From Malaya genurostris (taxonomy: Eukaryota > Arthropoda > Insecta > Diptera > Culicidae), in contig NC_080571.1 of the NCBI RefSeq assembly GCF_030247185.1, forward strand, positions 112,027,067-112,091,066: a DNA stretch of 64,000 nt, in the 5' to 3' direction. The position numbers and the translations under genes are program-made. Below, one piece after another: positions 58,013-64,000 of the stretch. How positions within the stretch are numbered: position 1 is the stretch's first letter; each line of letters opens with the position of its first letter. The notes under the pieces are model-generated. The model worked only from the letters and a program-made list of their open reading frames with translations, was not told the origin of the DNA and made no database searches.

Positions 58013-58674
58013 TTAATAAATTTCTTTATTATCGCCTTCAAAGTACTCTCCTCCTGCGGCAATACATGCATGCCAACGCTTGATCCAATTTTCCATACAA
58101 GTTTTATAGGCCGCCGAAGGTATGGCCTTTAGTTCACGCAGCGAATTCTCTTTTATGGTCTCTATGGTCTCAAAACGCGTTCCCCGCAATGGCAATTTGA
58201 GTCTGGGGAAGAGGAAAAAGTCACACGTGGCCATATCTGGAGAGTACGGTGCTTGGTTGATATTGGTTGAGTTTTTGGCCAAAAACTGCCACATCAACAC
58301 GACGCTGTTTTTGAATGAAATTCAGCTTTTTTGGCACCAGCCGAGAAGTGACGAGTTTCAAACCCAAAACATCAGTTAAAATGTGTTCGGCTGATCCATA
58401 AGAGATGCCCAACAACACAGCAATCTCTATAATCGGTACAGAACGATTTTGCAACACGATTTGCAGTAACAGATGTTGTTGGGCGGCCAGGGATCTCATC
58501 ATAATCCAAGCTTGTACGACCACCTTTGAAGCGTTTATACCACTCGTATGCCTGTGTTTTTCCTAGACACGATTCACCAAAGGCCTTTTCTAACATTTTC
58601 AACGTTTCGGAACACTTAAATCCATTTGTAACACAAAATTTGATGCACGCACGTTGTTCTAACTTTTCATCCAT
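58013..58674 (-). pseudogene. mariner transposase with internal deletion
   Basis: Starts 'MDEKLEQRACIKFCV' at 58674 with the N-terminal helix-turn-helix region ('KTQAYEWYKRFKGGRTSLDY', 'DEIPGRPTTS'). After frame breaks comes 'VLLGISYGSAEHIL' and 'LVPKKLNFIQKQRRVDVA'. The frame then jumps to 'FLAKNSTNINQAPYSPD', 'CDFFLFPRLKLPLRGTRF' (third Asp) and the C-terminus 'GEYFEGDNKEIY' before the stop at 58013. The segment with the first two catalytic Asp residues is deleted, so no activity is possible. Confidence 0.88.
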
Positions 58675-58880
58675 TATAAAAATCGCCACACGAAAATTTT
58701 TCAACTTCTTTGTATAGACGCCAAACAAAAACTAATCGTACGATATGCATCAAAATTTTACAGAATGTGTATAAAAGTGTTGCCAACGTTGAGAGAATAA
58801 AAGTTTACCTATTGGACAAGCGCGTGAATTTTAAAATGAAAATTTCGGTTCTTTTTTAATCATAAGGTACTTCAACAGAA

Positions 58881-59149
58881 TAATGACAGTATAGAGTAAC
58901 ATGGGTCAGGGTCATTTTGCCTAACGTGTGGCTTACCCACATCGTTTTTGTTCGTGTGCGACTTCACTACCCAAGTAGCAAACATTGTATATTTTCACTC
59001 TTATCGCAACTATTGTGCGATTGAAAAAGCGTAAGCACATTCGTTACGAAAACATGTAAAATCATTTGTCAAACATATCTAACATGAATAACCGTTCTGA
59101 AGCAATTATGAAGCATGCCAATTTTATGTTTTAATTGCTACTTGCGTAC
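58881..59149. other. no recognised feature
   Basis: Short AT-rich interval between mariner and the next repeat. Confidence 0.4.
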
Positions 59150-59440
59150 CGCACGTTCGGACCCAACTAAATCAAAGAAACCTAGCTTTGAGTAGACCGA
59201 GCAAACGAGATGATTACAGTTTTATATGCGAGAGGACGCCACTTTGTGCCGCCGAGTCATCTTGGCTTCGGTTATGTGGCTAAGCCACATCGGTTATCCA
59301 AAGGCATGAAAACAAATATTTTTGATGAATAGCCAGAATGTAATTTTCCTAATAATAATGGAATGTTTCCAAAATTTCTCTTTCGGCGAAACAACTTTTG
59401 GCGAAGCGACTTGCGGCGAAATTACCCGCTTCCGAGGAAA
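59150..59440 (-). mobile_element. CGCCGAAAG element, end fragment (inverted relative of 14.2 kb)
   Basis: On the minus strand: 'tttcgccgcaag', 'cttcgccaaaag', 'tttcgccgaaag' units, then the AT-rich spacer, 'cacataaccgaagcc', and a shortened GC-rich block ending 'tgggtccgaacgtgcggtac'. The other end of the element was not found here. Confidence 0.6.
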
Positions 59441-60239
59441 ATAATGGCACAGCAATGAACTGTTCCTCACAATCATCGGACACCAAGTCGACTGATAATT
59501 TGTGAGTCTCAAAGTACGGAAAAACTGGTGCAGAATTCGAGACGTATGTCTACATAATAGACTTGGCGAAGTATTCCCAGAAATGTATGGGAGGGCATAA
59601 CGTTAGTCGAGCGCTCCTAAATATTTCTATTCAGAAGTGATATGCATGTTCAAATTCTTAGTACGGTAGTCGAACGACTAAAAGCCAATCATTGCTGAGT
59701 CATTCATTGTGTGTCAATCGTGTTTTCAGTAGCCAACCAAGTTCTTAGGGATGTGAAAGCTCCCAGCTGAAAACAAGCTGAGATGGCTCTACCCTGCGAA
59801 TAATTAAAAAAAATGGGTCGATGAATGTGTATATGTATAATGTAAATGTTACTTGCGATGTGAGGCCAATCACCAACACTACCTAAGCTGTGGTTTTGAA
59901 GTACTTTCTCATATATATGGTCGGATTTTCATTCGATTAACGACAATTCAATAGCAGAGCTGTATCACGGGAAGCTGCAGGGAGTTACTGTTTGAAACTT
60001 TTCTGACTTTTCTAGCAGGACCGGTGAAACATGTTGAACCCAAGCGGGAAATTTTCCATACCGGGGGGAACGACCCACTATTTTGAAGTATTCCTCTATT
60101 CTAATGAAAATGATATTCATCCCTAAAAAGTGCAAAGTCGTTTGTTTATAAAATATTCTTTCTATAAAAGTTTTCATGAAACGCGTAAATTAGACGTTTG
60201 AAGAGTTTTCGGTACTAAGTTTTAAAACAAAATTTCGCA
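59441..60239. other. no recognised feature
   Basis: About 800 bp of non-coding DNA with no repeat that I recognise. Confidence 0.4.
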
Positions 60240-61880
60240 TCTAAGGTTTATGTTGGTTTCAAAATCACTGCCGGTATTAGTTTTCAACATTGAGGCAGGC
60301 TTTTGTGTTCCGTTTTAACTTATTTGTGTCTGCGAATTTTCAAAATTGTTTCTTTGAGAGTTTTGGTTATACTGATCGTTTAGTTTGTTGAGGTTGTTGA
60401 TTAAAAATGATGAACTCGTTCATCATTATCATCAAGGTCATCCTGCATTTCCTCGAATATGAAGAAACAACCGATTTCCGATCAAAATGTGTCTCGCGCG
60501 AGTCGAACGGCACAAAAACCGAATCCAGTCTAGCCACTGATGTGCATAACACATTGATCAAAAAGTCCCGCGACTGACCCGAACATAACGTTTGTGATGT
60601 CAAACAAACCTCATTTTATGAAAGTACCAACGAGAACATGAGTCAAAATTAAACATCAAAAGCACTACGAACACTGAATCTACCTGCTTATAGGTGACAT
60701 TACTAATTCATCTATGAAAAATGGAAATAACTAATTCCGTGTATTGCTAAAACATTGCTTTTTAAAGGGAAGAACCGCGTAATCCCAGCAATAGCTTGAG
60801 AAGTGTTTTCCCAAATAGGATCTATTAAGAATTAAGGTTTGTCGTATTCTGATTTTGAACATGGCCAAATGAAGCAGTCAATCGGATAAAATTAAGCAAA
60901 GTTTTAATAACCGTGATGTATTAACGCAAAATCAAAGCTCGTGAGATTAGATGTGCTGAGGTGGTTAGAACATGAACTGGAAGTTCTTTTACGATCTTGT
61001 ACGAAAATCTTGGTATAAAAAAGATCTTTTCCAAATAGGTGCCGTGTTCGCTCATAATCAACAAAAGTTTGCCGCAATAAAATGGAATGCGTTGGTATGA
61101 AACAGTGAACGAAACATGGATCCACTATTTTTATCCGGAGTCATACCAGCATTCAGACTGGAAAAGCCATCTGAAAACGTGACAGGTAGATGGAACATTC
61201 ATGACATCAGTTTTTTAGATGTTCGAGGTATAATTAACATCGAATATCTTGAACAGAAAAGTACCATCATTTGTTATTATTGAATTGAGTTTTTGACGAG
61301 TTTGAAGAGCGAAGTCATAAAAAATGACCTCATAAGAAGAACAAAAAAAATCACCGTTAACCAATACAATGCACCGTGCCATAAGTCAATGAAAATAAGG
61401 AAAAAAAATTAAAAAATGGGCTGCGATCACTTTCATCACCCACCTTATTCACAATTACCTAGCTCCCAGCGATTGCTTATCCTTTGCTGCTCTGAAAAAG
61501 ACACACCAGGGAAAAATATTTGGCTCGAATGGGTCAGTCATCGCCGCAACTGAAGCCGATGTTTGAGCCATTGACAATTCATTCTATAAGGATGATATTG
61601 AAAAGTTATTACAGTGCTAGAACGATTGTATGTCATTTGAAGATGATAATGTTGATGAATAAAAAATATTCCTGCACACGAAATTATGTTTTCCTTGTTA
61701 GTTCCTGGACTTTTTGAACGATGTGTTAGCGACTTTTTCTACGGCAGTATTGAATCGCACAGAGTGCAAGTCTATTCGAAACAGAATTTTGTTTTCTACG
61801 CACTCATTGAAATGCAGAAATCTTATGGAACCCATGAACTTATGTATACGAAACTGTCGTATTTGTTGAAGGAAACCATG
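60240..61880 (+). mobile_element. mariner-type remnant with shared flanks (copy 2)
   Basis: Inverted relative of 18800-20440: inner ends CACATTGATCAAAAAGTCCC near 60550 and (inverted) 'cgttcaaaaagtccagg' near 61720. Flank similarity includes 'aaactaaacgatcag' on one side and 'cgtatacataagtt' on the other. Lacks the SINE of copy 1. Confidence 0.7.
60960..61640 (+). pseudogene. mariner transposase remnant (DD34D type)
   Basis: Broken frames contain 'MNWKFFYDLVRKSW', 'TVNETWIHYFYPE' (first catalytic Asp changed to Asn), 'FLDVRGIINIEYLEQ' and 'NQYNAPCHKSMKIR' (second Asp changed to Tyr). Copy 1 keeps Asp at both places. Several frameshifts. Dead. Confidence 0.8.
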
Positions 61881-62540
61881 ACAAAGATTTTCGTTACTAA
61901 CTGAAATTTCGATCACCAATTATCTGAAATATGATTGAAATGATAATATACGTAACAAGGTTCATTTTATCATGCAGAAATAGGAGTCGACCTTAAACAT
62001 CTGTCGGAAAATTCCGATAAAGGTCTTCTACCATTTACTATTAAATCCGGCAAAGCTACCACAAGTAGTTACTTTCTACTTGCTACTGCATTCTTCTTTT
62101 GCCGGTTCGGAATGTAAAGAGTAAAAGATCGTTATCGGTAATTTCCGATATATCAGAGACTCTAGTGATTCGCATTGATGAGATGCTTAAGCTCGGCGCC
62201 TCTGCTGGAAGGGAAAAGTTAAATTATTTAAAGATTTCTGCTTGCTCAAATGACCCTTGTCACGTCTTACCTTTCTGCGGTATATCTTCACATCCTTGCT
62301 CTACCTTGAGAACTAGAATTCTATAATTTAGATTTTTTTCATTTTTATTATAAATAATACTAATATTACCATTGTTTCTTGCTCGAAATTTCCGGTGGGT
62401 AATTACCCACTTTTGGAATTTTCGAGTGGGTAGTGCTATCCACCGTACCCACCTCTTTCACCGGCCCTGCTTTCTAGTATAGAAAGACTACGCAATCATT
62501 GTACAAAACCGAAGGGTCAAGGCATCAAAATAGGGCTTAC
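61881..62540. other. no recognised feature
   Basis: Non-coding. Near 62460-62520 a short 'agtatagaaagactacgcaa' + 'tcattgtacaaaaccgaagg' stretch resembles a worn Family A head. Confidence 0.35.
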
Positions 62541-62544
62541 TCCC

Positions 62545-63110
62545 TTGATCAAAAGGTGCCCGGAATTTATTCAGAAAATTAAATAAACAAGACTATTAAT
62601 CAAAATCGATATTGTCTTCTTCAACGTACTCCCCATCGACTATAACACGCTTATGCCAGCGCTTGATCCAATCATCGAAACATTTTTTATAATCAGTTTT
62701 CGGTTTGACCATCAGAGCCATCTCTGATTTTTCCAATATCTCATATCGGCTGCTGAAACGCGTTCCACGGAGCGGTTTCTTGAGTCGACCGAATAGGAAA
62801 AGGTCGCATGGACCCAAATCAGGTGAATTCGGTGTGTGCTGAACGGTATTCGTTTAGTTTTTAGAAAATGTTCACGGATAACGATGGCATTGTGTGACGG
62901 TCCGTTATCGTGGTGCAAGATCCATGAGTTGTTGCTTGGTCTTTTTCGGCGAATTGTTTCACGCAAACGTCTCATAGCGCCCAAATAATACTCCTTGTTG
63001 ACGGTCTGACTTTGTGGAAGGAATTCATGATACACAACACCCCTGTAATCAACAAAAACTATGAGCACCGTCTTCTATTTCGACTGGAAACTTTTTCATC
63101 ATAATTCACA
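62545..63110 (-). mobile_element. mariner 3' fragment
   Basis: The end near 62548 ('gatcaaaaggtgcccggaat') resembles the inverted end of the 57-kb mariner in outline. No matching end was found upstream of 63110, so the 5' half is missing. Confidence 0.65.
62596..63068 (-). pseudogene. mariner transposase, C-terminal two thirds
   Basis: From 63068 down: 'FVDYRGVVYHEFLPQSQTVN', 'KEYYLGAMRRLRETI', 'SWILHHDNGPSHNAIVIREH' (second Asp), a frame break, 'MGPCDLFLFGRLKKPLRGT' (third Asp), 'KKCFDDWIKRWHKR' and the end 'VEEDNIDFD'. The DNA-binding region and first Asp are absent. It is a different mariner lineage from those at 19/61 kb; closer to, but distinct from, the 58-kb one. Confidence 0.85.
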
Positions 63111-64000
63111 GTACCTGGAATAATGGTAAAAACCTGGAATTTAGATTTGGCATCGATATCTCTTATGAAATGTTATGAAAAAAAAACATCATTACCAAAT
63201 GAAGGGGATTCAAAATCACTTAGTCCCTCGTAAAGTGATTTATTAAAATCGAAGGGCTCAACCTAAACGTTGAAAATTGCTGTTCAATCCAAGATTTATT
63301 AAATTTTTTATTCATTTAATTGTGCCTTATTAGTCATCTTAAAATAAATTGCAGCTACTTAATTAGGCTTCATGAAGAAACTACACACTTTTTAGTTTAC
63401 TCCAGCCATCAGGGTCTGTGCAAACTTCTCTACAACCAATTTAGCTACTTTTTTTCAAGATTTTCAAAAGCTGCATATTGCCTGCCTTTGTCTTTTTCTT
63501 CGCCCTGAAATGCTCTTCTACGCCATTCTGTTGCATGTATACTGTCAGACATTCGGGAAGTTACTTGAATTCTTCCAGCACATAAGTTTCATCGTCCATT
63601 ATAATGCAAAAAAAAATCGGTAATTATTCGCGATTCCACTTACGAACCCGGTTTTAAGCCATCACATTCTGTTTACCTACACGATTCGGTAAAAAAAATA
63701 TTTTGTCGATTACATCACTTGTACGGCAATATCTCTGAAACTTGAAATGTTAGTCATATGATTTTCGAAATCGACCATCAGCCCAAATTTAGTCTTGAAC
63801 GAGTCTAAAATTTTTGATATCAGGTAATCCATAAACGAGAAAATTGGCCGGTAATGAGTGTTTACGTCACTTCTGGTAAGTGATAAGAAATAAAGTGCAT
63901 AAATTCAATGAATCGGTTGAGTCATTTCGAATTGGTTTCAAAAACTACCGAATCGAAAACTTGGAACATTGTACTACGTTTGAAATGTGTGACTAAATAA
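63111..64000. other. no recognised feature
   Basis: About 900 bp to the window end, with no gene or repeat recognised. Confidence 0.4.

Larger units (their letters stand above)
56962..58880 (-). mobile_element. mariner element, internally deleted, with nested Family A copy
   Basis: Inverted ends: left GTACCTTATGATCAAAAAAG (56966) and right, inverted, GTACCTTATGATTAAAAAAG, both continuing AACCG.AATTTT. Subtracting the Family A insertion leaves roughly 0.9 kb, against about 1.3 kb for a complete mariner. Exact outer limits are uncertain because the bases outside GTACC differ. Confidence 0.8.

Noticed and set aside
60904..61125. Minus-strand ORF starting 'MDPCFVHCFIPTH'
   Set aside because: Antisense shadow of the mariner transposase remnant on the plus strand.

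Overview
The window is insect nuclear DNA, AT-rich and full of repeats. Most likely it comes from a culicine-type mosquito. The protein-coding content is a nicotinic receptor subunit that reads like the insect alpha1 type and a glutactin-like cholinesterase-fold protein. The repeats (tRNA-derived SINEs of Feilai type, an abundant inverted-repeat family carrying TG microsatellites, hAT-type MITEs, mariner/ITm elements, CR1/Jockey-like retroposons) are of the kind familiar from mosquito genomes. This is a judgement from memory; no search was run, so species is not claimed.

Genes. (1) At 2483-4468 (+) lies a two-exon gene for a secreted carboxylesterase-like protein whose nucleophile serine is replaced by glycine (glutactin-like, non-catalytic). 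(2) At 12009-22366 (+) lie the last five exons of an nAChR alpha subunit: loop C, TM1-TM3, the cytoplasmic loop and TM4. The exons for the rest of the ligand-binding domain are not in the window. If they lie upstream, gene 1 is nested on the same strand inside an nAChR intron. No other cellular gene can be supported; a 39-codon ORF with a hydrophobic start at 30775 is only a candidate.

Region by region. 1-2.4 kb: a Family A repeat with a long TG run, then a MITE that swallowed a SINE. 2.4-4.6 kb: the glutactin-like gene. 5.2-8.7 kb: a Family A copy interrupted by a 5'-truncated non-LTR insertion with an 11-bp target duplication. 12.0-22.4 kb: the nAChR 3' half; its 8.3-kb intron holds a TA MITE, an element with CGCCGAAAG-rich inverted ends, a TA microsatellite, a DD37D ITm remnant, and a mariner remnant with a nested SINE. 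23.4-30 kb: degenerate tandem repeats and two hAT-type MITEs with 8-bp target duplications. 31.3-42.4 kb: a 5584-bp near-perfect tandem duplication carrying most of a broken CR1/Jockey-like retrotransposon (minus strand). 46.5-48.1 kb: a miniature LTR element (BEL/Pao-like signals) whose interior is a 65-bp GC-rich minisatellite. 49-52 kb: a 3-kb foldback element. 53.5-56.7 kb: SINEs and hAT MITEs nested in each other. 57-63.1 kb: three mariner remnants, one hosting a Family A copy and one an inverted relative of the 19-kb mariner.

Apart from the two genes the window is a layered record of transposition. In several places the order of insertion can be read from target duplications or from a paralogous empty site in the same window.
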